Shown in pieces: positions 1 to 6,091 of a DNA stretch of 6,091 nt. Position numbers and translations under genes: made by a program. How positions within the stretch are numbered: the stretch's first letter is position 1; every line of letters starts with the position of its first letter. Origin of the DNA: Pseudomonadota bacterium. Lineage in GTDB: Bacteria > Pseudomonadota > Alphaproteobacteria > Rhizobiales > Xanthobacteraceae. Location of the stretch: NCBI GenBank assembly GCA_021779635.1, contig JAJYAH010000218.1, positions 1 to 6,091 of the forward strand. Reading direction: 5' to 3'. A model generated the notes under the pieces. It was not told the origin of the DNA and searched no databases. It saw only the letters and a list, made by a program, of their open reading frames with translations.

Positions 1-1
1 A

Positions 2-745
2 AATCCCAATTTCGCCGCGCGGCTGGCGGACTATGCGGGCGTCCCTGTTAACCGCGTGCTGAGCATCCTGCCGAAGGTCGCCAACAACCAGCTTGGCGCA
101 TTGGTGCGGTCAGCGGTGATGAAGAGTCTCGATGTCGCCATCGACACCCTGGAGGACGAACCACCGCCGACGCCGGCGACCTGGTTTTCCTCGTTCCTGG
201 CCGGTGTGACGGGTGGAGTGAGCGGCCTCGTCGGCATTGCTGCGCTTCCCGTCGAGCTGCCCTTGACCACGACGTTTATGCTCCGCGCGATCGCGGCGAT
301 CGCGCGGCACGAGGGCGAGGATCTGTCCAAAATCGAAGTCCGGCTCGCCTGTCTCGAAGTCTTTGCGCTCGGGACAAAGCGTAATCAGCAGATCGATGTC
401 GGCTATTACGCTGCCCGCGCGCTGCTGAGTAAATATACCAGCGACATTGTGGCCCTGGTGGCGGAACGTGGAGCCATCGACGTTTCGGCGCCCGTGGTCA
501 GAAACATGGTGAGCGAGATCGTGTCGCGTTTTGGCCTTGTTGTGTCCGACAAGGTTGCAGCGGGCGCGTTACCGATACTCGGCGCCGTGGGCGGAGCCAC
601 CGTCAATGTCATCTTCATGGATCACTTTCAGCGGATCGCGCAGGCGCATTTTACCCTGCGCAGACTTGAGCGTACTTACGGCGTCGCCAATGTTCGTCGA
701 CGCTATGCCGACTTGGCCGCGCGGTCGCCGACCGCAACCGGTTGA
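2..745 (+). CDS. EcsC-family protein, 5' partial
   Basis: The frame is open from the left edge, with 18 sense codons before the first in-window start candidate (GTG at 56), so the gene very probably begins outside the window; 247 residues are visible. The visible part starts NPNFAARLADYAG and has the EcsC-family layout: an amphipathic helix region (VANNQLGALVRSAVMKSLD), a Pro-rich linker (EDEPPPTP), then a long Gly/Ala-rich hydrophobic stretch (roughly visible residues 65-100, with GVTGGVSGLVGIAALPVELP) that probably inserts in or lies on the membrane. A second Gly-rich hydrophobic segment (GALPILGAVGGATVNVIFMD) is followed by a basic C-terminus. EcsC is named after a product of the Bacillus ecs operon, and its biochemical role is not established. 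The protein cannot be given a specific function. A DUF445 membrane-protein gene follows 60 bp downstream in the same frame and may be co-transcribed. Confidence 0.85.
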   Translation, partial: NPNFAARLADYAGVPVNRVLSILPKVANNQLGALVRSAVMKSLDVAIDTLEDEPPPTPATWFSSFLAGVTGGVSGLVGIAALPVELPLTTTFMLRAIAAIARHEGEDLSKIEVRLACLEVFALGTKRNQQIDVGYYAARALLSKYTSDIVALVAERGAIDVSAPVVRNMVSEIVSRFGLVVSDKVAAGALPILGAVGGATVNVIFMDHFQRIAQAHFTLRRLERTYGVANVRRRYADLAARSPTATG

Positions 746-805
746 GATTTTGGCGTTGTCCAAGGATCATCCGCTGACCGGATCCCGTCGTCGGGCGTCG
801 TTTTC

Positions 806-2035
806 GTGACTCCGAATCCCGATACCAGATTGCGCGACCTGCGTCGGATGCGCCTGCTGGCAACCGCGTTGCTGGCGCTGATGTCCGCGATCTTTGTCGC
901 AACCTACGTCACCAAATTCGAAGGGACGTGGCTGGCCTATTTGCGGGCATTCGCAGAGGCGGGGATGATCGGGGCCCGCGCCGACTGGTTCGCCGTTGTC
1001 GCCTTGTTCCGCCATCCGCTCGGCCTGCCGATTCCGCATACGGCGATCGTGCCGCACAACAAGGAACGGATCGGCGGCGCGATCGGCCGCTTCATCTCCA
1101 ACAACTTCCTGTCGCCCAAGGTCCTGACCGCAAAAATTCGGGAAATCGATCCAGTCGGGTGGATGGCGCGCTGGCTATCGAATCCGGCAAATACCAATCG
1201 CGTTGCGCGGCGCGTCGCGACGGCGCTGCCACAGATTGTGCGGGCGCTGCCTCGCGACGACATCCTGGCGTGCGCGGTACGGAGCGGAATCGAAGCGATT
1301 CCTGCCGCGCCGCTGGCTTCAAAGGTGCTGTCCGTACTGTGGGCGCAGGGTGAGACGCAAGCGCTGGTCGAGCGAGCCATCACCATCGTTGCGAGGATGC
1401 TCACGGATAACCGGAACCGGATCAAGGTGACCGTCACCCAGAAATCCTCGCGCTTCATTCCCAAATGGGTGGACGCCATCGTCGCCGACAAGATCGTGAG
1501 TGGGTTGACGCAGCTGCTCGAGGAGATGCGCGATCCGGCCCATCCCTGGCGTACCGAGCTTGGGGCTGCGGTCGACAAGTTGATCGACGACCTCGCCACG
1601 GAGCCGGAGATGTATGCACGAGGCGAGGCGTTCAAAGGCGAGATTCTTCACAATCCGGTCGTGCTGCAGCAGGTGAACAAGCTCTGGACCGAGATCGGAG
1701 CCGGGCTCGACGCGCATTCTGATTCCTATATCAACCGGATATCCGAAGGCCTTGAGCACGCCTTGGCTGCGCTTGGACGGCGGATGGCGAGCGACGAACA
1801 GATTCGCGCAGCGATCAACAAATCGATGCGGATCGCCGCCTTGCGGATCATCGCTCCCCGCCGCGTTGAAATCGGCGCGTTCATCACGCAGGTGGTGGAG
1901 AGATGGGACACGGAAACCCTGGTCAACCGGATCGAACTGCAGGTCGGCCGTGACCTGCAATATATCCGGATCAATGGTACGGTAGTCGGCGGGCTCGTCG
2001 GCCTTGTCATCTTCACCATCACAAGATGGCTTTAG
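806..2035 (+). CDS. DUF445 domain membrane protein (YjiN-like)
   Basis: A 409-residue protein of the DUF445 family, to which E. coli YjiN belongs; its function is unknown. It has an N-terminal transmembrane segment at about residues 17-35 (LLATALLALMSAIFVATYV). The family's most conserved block follows at about 51-90 (EAGMIGARADWFAVVALFRH, then GLPIPHTAIVPHNKERIG). A long helical, probably cytoplasmic body comes next, and a C-terminal hydrophobic anchor lies at about 391-409 (GTVVGGLVGLVIFTITRWL). Length and two-anchor layout fit full-length members. The GTG at 806 is the first start after the upstream stop; the ATG at 848 (residue 15) is an equally plausible start just before the membrane segment. 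Neither has a good Shine-Dalgarno. It probably shares a transcript with the EcsC-family gene 60 bp upstream. The family assignment is strong; no function is claimed. Confidence 0.92.
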   Translation: MTPNPDTRLRDLRRMRLLATALLALMSAIFVATYVTKFEGTWLAYLRAFAEAGMIGARADWFAVVALFRHPLGLPIPHTAIVPHNKERIGGAIGRFISNNFLSPKVLTAKIREIDPVGWMARWLSNPANTNRVARRVATALPQIVRALPRDDILACAVRSGIEAIPAAPLASKVLSVLWAQGETQALVERAITIVARMLTDNRNRIKVTVTQKSSRFIPKWVDAIVADKIVSGLTQLLEEMRDPAHPWRTELGAAVDKLIDDLATEPEMYARGEAFKGEILHNPVVLQQVNKLWTEIGAGLDAHSDSYINRISEGLEHALAALGRRMASDEQIRAAINKSMRIAALRIIAPRRVEIGAFITQVVERWDTETLVNRIELQVGRDLQYIRINGTVVGGLVGLVIFTITRWL

Positions 2036-2050
2036 CCGGTCCCGGCCGAA

Positions 2051-3211
2051 TTATGTTTCGATCGTGACCCCTTCGGCATCGCTCATGTCGCGGATGGCGC
2101 AATCGAAGAACATGCGTTCGGGGTTGTCGATCGACTGCTTTCGCAACGCGTCGGTCAATTCGTCCTGTTCGAGATGAAAGCTCCGACCGTCACGAAGACG
2201 GACATAAGCAGCCCATGGCACGAATTTGGTGAGAGGGAAGGGAAGTCCGCCGCGCGGGGAAATGTCGATGTTGATGCCGGAGATGAACATCAGGTTCTTC
2301 TCGTGATAGGCCGGCTCGCGTCGGATGCTGCGATAGGAGCGATCGAACTCGACCTGGGTATGGTATCGCGCGGCGTCAAGCGGGGGATGGCGAGAAGTGA
2401 CCAACGCCGGCATGGCGGGGGCAAGCGCCGTCTCAAGTGTGTCGTGGCCGTCAGGTCCTGCAGTCACGGCGCGGCGGAAGAAGAAGAGGTCGGCAGTCAG
2501 GTGACGGCCAATGATCTGGGGCTTGTCGCCCCAGGTTTCCGCGGGCAGGCGTTCAACGAGGGCCGGCGCGGCGCGAAATACATTCGATGTGCTCAGGGTC
2601 TTCAGCAAACCGGCGCTGCGATCTATCAGCAGGTCAAGGTTCAGGAACAAGCCTTCGGGCCGATCTTCGTCAAGAAATTGATTGCCGATCAGAATAGCGG
2701 GCTCGCCGCCGAGCCTGCCGCAGAGAATGTGCTCGCAGGCGTGACGATATTCGAACTGGTACCAGTGCAGCACCGCGCAGAGCTTGCCGCAATTGGCGCC
2801 GAACTCCTGGCTGTCGGTGCGTTGCCGCTGATAAACGCCGAACCGCTTGGTATCGGCGTCATAGCCAACATGGCTTGCCTGGATGATAACGAGATCTTCG
2901 CCGTGATGGGCATGTGGTCCGTGCCGATCGAGCGCGACGTTGCCGCCGATCAGGCCGTGGTCGAATGGAAAGGTTCCGAAGTGCTGGGCAATCAAAATGA
3001 CCGGATAGCCCTGACTCTCGTCCGAGCAGAACGCACGCGAAGGCATCATTCTTTCGCGGCGGAATCCCAGCGACAGGCAATAGTTGTACAACCGTGGAAC
3101 GAACTGGCTGTAGCGCATCGCATGGCCGTCGAGCTGCAGATTCTCGATCAGACGCTGCATCAGGCGACGCCCCGGGCCCGTTGCGATGAAAACGGCGGGC
3201 GCACTCGGCAA
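2051..3211 (-). CDS. LCIB-like putative carbonic anhydrase domain protein
   Basis: A 386-residue protein if started at TTG 3211; ATG 3160 gives 369 residues. By motif it resembles the LCIB (limiting-CO2-inducible B/C) carbonic-anhydrase-like family, a beta-CA-like fold with zinc bound by Cys, His and Cys. In order I see YSQFVPRLYNYCLSLGF (about 34-50), a CSDE motif (C62, D64), FPFDHGLIGG (81-90), QASHVGYD (H114), FGVYQRQR (124-131) and NCGKL (C141). These match the family's C-x-D-E, GGLAG-like, PHVG and CCG blocks in order and roughly in spacing. The Arg usually found shortly after C-x-D-E is not at its expected place (CSDESQGYP). About 200 residues follow the CA-like core, without a domain I recognise. 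It is last in a minus-strand operon behind acetoacetate decarboxylase, which releases CO2. No membrane segment or signal peptide is evident. The start is uncertain, and an upstream frameshift is possible (see findings). That this is a real gene is near certain; the family call rests on motif recall, not on a search. Confidence 0.72.
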   Translation of the reverse strand: MPSAPAVFIATGPGRRLMQRLIENLQLDGHAMRYSQFVPRLYNYCLSLGFRRERMMPSRAFCSDESQGYPVILIAQHFGTFPFDHGLIGGNVALDRHGPHAHHGEDLVIIQASHVGYDADTKRFGVYQRQRTDSQEFGANCGKLCAVLHWYQFEYRHACEHILCGRLGGEPAILIGNQFLDEDRPEGLFLNLDLLIDRSAGLLKTLSTSNVFRAAPALVERLPAETWGDKPQIIGRHLTADLFFFRRAVTAGPDGHDTLETALAPAMPALVTSRHPPLDAARYHTQVEFDRSYRSIRREPAYHEKNLMFISGINIDISPRGGLPFPLTKFVPWAAYVRLRDGRSFHLEQDELTDALRKQSIDNPERMFFDCAIRDMSDAEGVTIET

Positions 3212-3287
3212 AGAGATCGGTCAATGAGTTGTTGACGAACTCCCCAGCCGGAAGGCCGTCCACGTCCAAAGCCGCGGACGGTTGGCG

Positions 3288-4061
3288 TCACTCGGCGGCC
3301 TCTGCGATCTCGTCGGTCTGCTTGTTGTAGTCATGGACCACGCGGCCATAGGGCAGCGTCAGATCGGCCAGGAAATGATGCGCGCCGATCACGCGCCGGA
3401 CCGGAAAATCGGCCACCGGCGCATTGACGTGCGGCACCAGGTGCAGCCGGCCGGGCCCGAACCAGGAGCCTTTGACGTTGACATCGGTCAGGTTGATCGC
3501 AACCAGTTGGCAGACTTCGGCCCGGCCATCGACGCCGGGGATCAACTTCAGATTGATCTGGGTTTCCGACAGCGTCGCAAGGGTGGCCTCGCCGTTGCCG
3601 GCCATCGCGTCGTGCTTGTAGCCCATGGTTCCCACGGCGACGAGTTGATTGGCGTATTCCAGTGTTCCGGTCAGCGTGTCCTTGACCACTTCAAGTTTCG
3701 GATGGGCATATTTTTTCGGAAAGCCCCAGATTTCCCGGCCGGCGGCAATCGGCGGATCGTCGTCGAGATACATCTGCGAGACGAAGTTAACCTCTTCGCC
3801 GTTCAGACGTGCGGGGATCACAAGACCGGATTCAGTATAGCTGCCGAAGCCGGAGCTGTCCGGCATCTTGATCCATTCATAATGCATCAGCGGCTGATCG
3901 ATCGGCTCGAGTGGTTCGGGCAGGCCGGCGCGGATCAGTTCGGGATCGGTCTCATAAGTGATGACCAGGAACTCCCGGTTGACGAAGCGATACGGTCCGG
4001 CCGGATAGCTTGGGCCCGCCATCGGCATGGACGGAAGCTTGAGAATTTCTGCCGTGCGCAT
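3288..4061 (-). CDS. adc: acetoacetate decarboxylase
   Basis: A 257-residue cytoplasmic enzyme that decarboxylates acetoacetate to acetone and CO2 through a Lys Schiff base. It is collinear with the Clostridium acetobutylicum enzyme: NREFLVITYETD at the N-terminus, YTESGLVIP, the active-site block REIWGFPKKYAHPKLE, GTMGYKHDAM, and the terminal HHFLADLTLPYGRVVHDY. K116 is the Schiff-base lysine (clostridial K115) and K117 the adjacent lysine that lowers its pKa. R29, E62 and E77 match clostridial R29, E61 and E76, so the active site appears intact. The ATG at 4061 fits the usual length. The gene begins 14 bp after the stop of the 3-hydroxybutyrate dehydrogenase gene, so the two are almost surely co-transcribed, and its substrate is that enzyme's product. 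Other Adc-superfamily members act on different keto acids or are hydratase-aldolases. The complete residue set and the neighbour make true acetoacetate decarboxylase the best call. Confidence 0.95.
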   Translation of the reverse strand: MRTAEILKLPSMPMAGPSYPAGPYRFVNREFLVITYETDPELIRAGLPEPLEPIDQPLMHYEWIKMPDSSGFGSYTESGLVIPARLNGEEVNFVSQMYLDDDPPIAAGREIWGFPKKYAHPKLEVVKDTLTGTLEYANQLVAVGTMGYKHDAMAGNGEATLATLSETQINLKLIPGVDGRAEVCQLVAINLTDVNVKGSWFGPGRLHLVPHVNAPVADFPVRRVIGAHHFLADLTLPYGRVVHDYNKQTDEIAEAAE

Positions 4062-4075
4062 CGGAGAATCCGGTT

Positions 4076-4858
4076 TCAGTGAGCGGTCCAGCCGCCGTCG
4101 ACGGGCAGCGTCGCGCCGGTGATCGACCTGGCATTGTCAGTGCAGAGAAAATTCACCAGCGCCGCGAGTTCCTCGACCGTCACGAAGCGCTTGGTCGGCT
4201 GCGCGGCGAGCAGCACGTCCGAAATCACCTGCTGTTCGGTGATTCCGCGTGCCTTGGCCTGCTCGGGAATCTGCTTCTCGACCAGCGGGGTCATCACGTA
4301 ACCCGGACAGACCGCATTCACGGTGATGCCATGTTCGGCCACTTCGAGCGCGGCGGTTTTGGTGAATCCCGCGATGCCATGCTTGGCCGCGACATACGCC
4401 GACTTGAAGGGGGAGGCGACCAACGCATGCGCCGAGGCGATGTTGACGATCCGACCCCATGATCTTTTCTTCATCCCGGGGATCGCCAGACGGCTGGCGT
4501 GGAAGGCGCTCGAGAGATTGATCGCCAGAATGGCGTCCCACTTCTCCACCGGAAAATCCTCGATCGGCGCGACGTATTGAATTCCGGCGTTGTTGACAAG
4601 GATGTCGACGCCGCCGAACTCCTCTTCCGCCAGCGCCATCATCCCGCCGATGTCATTGCCATCGGCCATGTTGGCGTTGCTGTAGAGCACCTTGATGTTA
4701 TGGCCGTTGGCAATGTCCTCGCGGATCGCCTCTATCTCGTTCGGATCGCCAAATCCATTGAGCATGATGTTGGCGCCACTGGTGGCTAGTCCGCGCGCAA
4801 TACCAAGGCCGATTCCGCTGGTCGAGCCGGTCACGATAGCGGATTTTCCAGACAACAT
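4076..4858 (-). CDS. bdhA: D-3-hydroxybutyrate dehydrogenase
   Basis: A classical short-chain dehydrogenase/reductase of 260 residues that oxidises D-3-hydroxybutyrate to acetoacetate with NAD+. From the ATG at 4858 it shows the TGSTSGIG cofactor loop (10-17), NNAG (89-92), catalytic N114, S142 (in IASAH), Y155 and K159 (YVAAK). Every substrate-binding residue known from Pseudomonas 3-hydroxybutyrate dehydrogenase falls at the same number: Q94, H144, K152, Q196 and W257. This numbering supports the ATG at 4858 and separates it from generic SDRs and acetoacetyl-CoA reductase. An in-frame ATG at 4894 would add 12 non-conserved residues (MSQASPLDLVVH). It has a GGGA about 10 bases upstream, so it remains possible. 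The gene heads the minus-strand operon, with adc 14 bp downstream, and is divergent from the patatin-like gene. It is the link between polyhydroxybutyrate or hydroxybutyrate breakdown and acetoacetate. Confidence 0.96.
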   Translation of the reverse strand: MLSGKSAIVTGSTSGIGLGIARGLATSGANIMLNGFGDPNEIEAIREDIANGHNIKVLYSNANMADGNDIGGMMALAEEEFGGVDILVNNAGIQYVAPIEDFPVEKWDAILAINLSSAFHASRLAIPGMKKRSWGRIVNIASAHALVASPFKSAYVAAKHGIAGFTKTAALEVAEHGITVNAVCPGYVMTPLVEKQIPEQAKARGITEQQVISDVLLAAQPTKRFVTVEELAALVNFLCTDNARSITGATLPVDGGWTAH

Positions 4859-4983
4859 GTGCACGACCAAATCGAGAGGGGATGCTTGCGACATCGCGGT
4901 CGTCCCGGCTGACGAGAAAGAAGCCCGTTACCAACACGCCATTCACTAGGATTACCGCAACGCGCCATTGCTAGCGGCCGTCT

Positions 4984-5012
4984 TTAACAGAGGTGTGAGA
5001 TATTTTTTTCAA
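4984..5012 (-). promoter_or_regulatory. weak candidate sigma-70 promoter for the dehydrogenase operon
   Basis: Read on the minus strand, TTGAAA (5012-5007, 5 of 6 to TTGACA) is followed after 17 bp by TGTTAA (4989-4984, only 3 of 6 to TATAAT). An A-tract overlaps the -35 side of the spacer. Spacing is ideal but the -10 is poor, and the distance to the coding start is about 90-125 bp. This is a guess for mapping only. Confidence 0.22.
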
Positions 5013-5030
5013 CCTCATGACAGGTCTGTA

Positions 5031-5040
5031 CCGACGTCGG
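5031..5040. promoter_or_regulatory. perfect palindrome CCGACGTCGG, candidate operator
   Basis: CCGACGTCGG is its own reverse complement over all 10 bases. It lies near the middle of the divergent intergenic region, as an operator acting on both arms might. The bases just outside do not extend the symmetry. In GC-rich DNA a 10-bp palindrome can occur by chance, and I cannot name a regulator with this site. Confidence 0.3.
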
Positions 5041-5078
5041 ACGCACCGGAATGAGAAGTCATTTTTGGCACGATGCGC

Positions 5079-5111
5079 TGTCGCGGGCATGTGCTGTCAC
5101 AACCATGTCAC
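5079..5111. repeat. TGTCRC direct repeats in the divergent promoter region
   Basis: TGTCGC (5079-5084), TGTCAC (5095-5100) and TGTCAC (5106-5111) occur in the same orientation. The first two share the longer GCTGTCRC, starting 16 bp apart. The last two start 11 bp apart, about one helical turn. They end 54 bp before the patatin-like start codon, a typical position for activator or repressor binding. No regulator can be assigned. Confidence 0.35.
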
Positions 5112-5151
5112 CGCTCTTCTGAATTCTAGGGTGCTATTTCCATCGAGAATT

Positions 5152-5157
5152 AAAAGG
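5152..5157 (+). promoter_or_regulatory. ribosome binding site for the patatin-like gene
   Basis: AAAAGG at 5152-5157 lies 7 bases before the ATG at 5165. It is the clearest Shine-Dalgarno in the window and supports that start. Confidence 0.6.
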
Positions 5158-5164
5158 TCAAATC

Positions 5165-6091
5165 ATGGACGCACGAACGCCGAGCTCTGATCCTGCTGCT
5201 GCAACCGGGTGGCGGCCCGACCGGTGCGACCGGGTAGCACTCGTCCTGCAAGGTGGCGGCGCGCTCGGCGCCTATCAGGCCGGGGTCTATCAGGCCTTGC
5301 ATGAAGGGGGCGTGGAGCCGGATTGGGTATGCGGGGTTTCGATCGGCGCCATCAATTCGGCGATCATCGCCGGCAATCCCCGGGAACATCGTCTTGAAAA
5401 ATTAAGAACTTTCTGGGAGCGCATTACGTCGCGCAAGGTCTGGCATTATACGCCGGACGGCGACATCTACCGGAAAGCTCGCAATCTCGCGAGTTCGCTC
5501 ATGACCACGACCCTGGGCCAGCCTGGATTCTTCAAGCCGCACGAAGTCAATCCGTGGCTTAGTCCCGCCGGCGCCAAAACCGCAACCAGCTATTACGACA
5601 CTACGCCGCTGCGCGAGTCGCTGCTCGAACTGGTCGACTTCGATCTGATCAACGCCCGCAAAATGCATTTCGCCGTCGGCGCCGTAAATGTCGCCACCGG
5701 GAACTTCTTGTATTTCGACAACAAGAAGGAAGTTATCGAGCCTGAACATGTGATGGCAAGCGGTGCGCTGCCGCCGGCCCTTCCGATGGTGAGAATAGGT
5801 ACCGACCATTTCTGGGATGGCGGTATTGTCTCCAATACGCCATTGCAGCATCTGCTGGATCAGGAAGACAAGATGAACTCGCTGGTGTTCCAGGTCGATC
5901 TGTTCAGCGCCAGAGGCGTATTGCCGCGCGACATCCAGGAGGTTCTGGCGAGGCACAAGGACATTGTCTACTCGTCACGCACCCGGCACAACACCGACAT
6001 CTACAAGCAGATGAACAATCTGAAGACCGATCTCTACAAGGCGTTGATGAAGATCCCACAGGACCAGTTGAGCGACGAGGAACGTGCCAAG
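5165..6091 (+). CDS. patatin-like phospholipase family protein, 3' partial
   Basis: The first 309 residues of a patatin-like serine hydrolase; the frame is open to the window edge. The ATG at 5165 has a good ribosome binding site. After about 22 polar residues come the oxyanion motif GGGALGAYQAG (30-40), the nucleophile elbow GVSIG with S59, and the DGG motif with catalytic D218 (FWDGGIVSNTP). The patatin Ser-Asp dyad is therefore complete. The region after about residue 245 (VDLFSARG, DIQEVLARHKDIVYSSRTRH) resembles the C-terminal part of the bacterial patatin group carrying DUF3734, which is only partly visible here. There is no signal peptide or membrane segment, so it is probably cytoplasmic or granule-associated. 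It is divergent from D-3-hydroxybutyrate dehydrogenase, and Legionella has a comparable bdhA-patD pair. A role in polyhydroxybutyrate breakdown is an inference; lipid acyl hydrolase activity is the alternative. Confidence 0.93.
   Translation, partial: MDARTPSSDPAAATGWRPDRCDRVALVLQGGGALGAYQAGVYQALHEGGVEPDWVCGVSIGAINSAIIAGNPREHRLEKLRTFWERITSRKVWHYTPDGDIYRKARNLASSLMTTTLGQPGFFKPHEVNPWLSPAGAKTATSYYDTTPLRESLLELVDFDLINARKMHFAVGAVNVATGNFLYFDNKKEVIEPEHVMASGALPPALPMVRIGTDHFWDGGIVSNTPLQHLLDQEDKMNSLVFQVDLFSARGVLPRDIQEVLARHKDIVYSSRTRHNTDIYKQMNNLKTDLYKALMKIPQDQLSDEERAK

Larger units (their letters stand above)
4895..5164. promoter_or_regulatory. divergent intergenic region, dehydrogenase / patatin
   Basis: About 270 bp (306 bp if the dehydrogenase starts at 4858) separate two divergently transcribed genes, so both promoters must lie here. 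It is AT-richer than the flanking genes, with a T-tract at about 5002-5009, a perfect 10-bp palindrome at 5031-5040, and three TGTCRC copies between 5079 and 5111. I find no small ORF with coding character, no tRNA and no convincing hairpin-plus-U terminator. Regulation shared by both arms is plausible but not shown by sequence alone. Confidence 0.7.

Noticed and set aside
784..804. CCCG-TCGT-CGGG hairpin followed by TTTT, as a terminator between the EcsC and DUF445 genes
   Set aside because: The stem has only 4 bp, five other bases lie between it and the four T's, and it sits directly before the DUF445 start.
937..1635. A 232-codon minus-strand frame within the DUF445 gene (and another at 1319-1960)
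   Set aside because: Both have Arg/Ser/Ala-rich composition without family features and overlap a well-supported DUF445 protein.
2035..2046. GCCG-GTCC-CGGC inverted repeat in the convergent gap, as a terminator
   Set aside because: The stem is only 4-5 bp with a very small loop and no T-run on either side.
2174..3235. A 353-codon open frame on the + strand, antisense to the LCIB-like gene
   Set aside because: It lies almost wholly opposite the minus-strand gene, which has recognisable family motifs and fits the operon. The product resembles no family I know, and long antisense frames are common in GC-rich genes.
3282..4082. A 266-codon + strand open frame opposite acetoacetate decarboxylase
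   Set aside because: The minus strand encodes an unmistakable Adc with its full active site, so this is a shadow frame.
5066..5082. A sigma-54-like element, TGGCACGATGCGCTGTC
   Set aside because: The -24 half (TGGCACG) is excellent, but the -12 GC is two bases out of register, and sigma-54 promoters need strict GG/GC spacing.
5402..5956. A 184-codon minus-strand frame within the patatin-like gene
   Set aside because: It is antisense to the part of the gene carrying the catalytic DGG motif and is therefore a shadow.

Overview
The window looks like chromosomal DNA of an alphaproteobacterium, most likely of the Bradyrhizobium/Rhodopseudomonas/Afipia group. This is inferred from high GC with strong G/C preference at third codon positions, weak Shine-Dalgarno sequences, and the protein families present. 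It is densely coding, and I see no tRNA, rRNA, insertion sequence, CRISPR array or phage gene.

Left block (2-2035, + strand): a 5'-truncated EcsC-family protein, then a DUF445 (YjiN-like) membrane protein in the same reading frame 60 bp downstream. Both are conserved, poorly understood membrane-associated families with no evident link to the genes on the right. The DUF445 gene ends 15 bp from the end of the converging minus-strand operon, and no convincing terminator lies between them.

Middle block (4858/4894 down to 2051, - strand): a probable three-gene operon. The order is D-3-hydroxybutyrate dehydrogenase, then acetoacetate decarboxylase (about 14 bp gap), then a protein I assign by motif to the LCIB-type carbonic-anhydrase-like family (77 bp gap or less, depending on its start). 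The first two have every expected catalytic residue. They should convert D-3-hydroxybutyrate to acetoacetate, and acetoacetate to acetone plus CO2. A putative CO2/bicarbonate enzyme directly downstream of a CO2-releasing decarboxylase is the most interesting point here.

Right block (5165 to the window end, + strand): a patatin-like lipase/depolymerase with an intact Ser-Asp dyad, running off the right edge. It is transcribed divergently from the dehydrogenase across a roughly 270-300 bp AT-richer intergenic region. That region holds a perfect 10-bp palindrome and a cluster of TGTCRC direct repeats, which are candidate operators. Patatin-like hydrolases next to 3-hydroxybutyrate dehydrogenase are known elsewhere (Legionella bdhA-patD). 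The simplest reading is a locus for mobilising polyhydroxybutyrate or hydroxybutyrate: patatin-like hydrolase, dehydrogenase, decarboxylase, with CO2 handled by the LCIB-like protein. The last step is inference.
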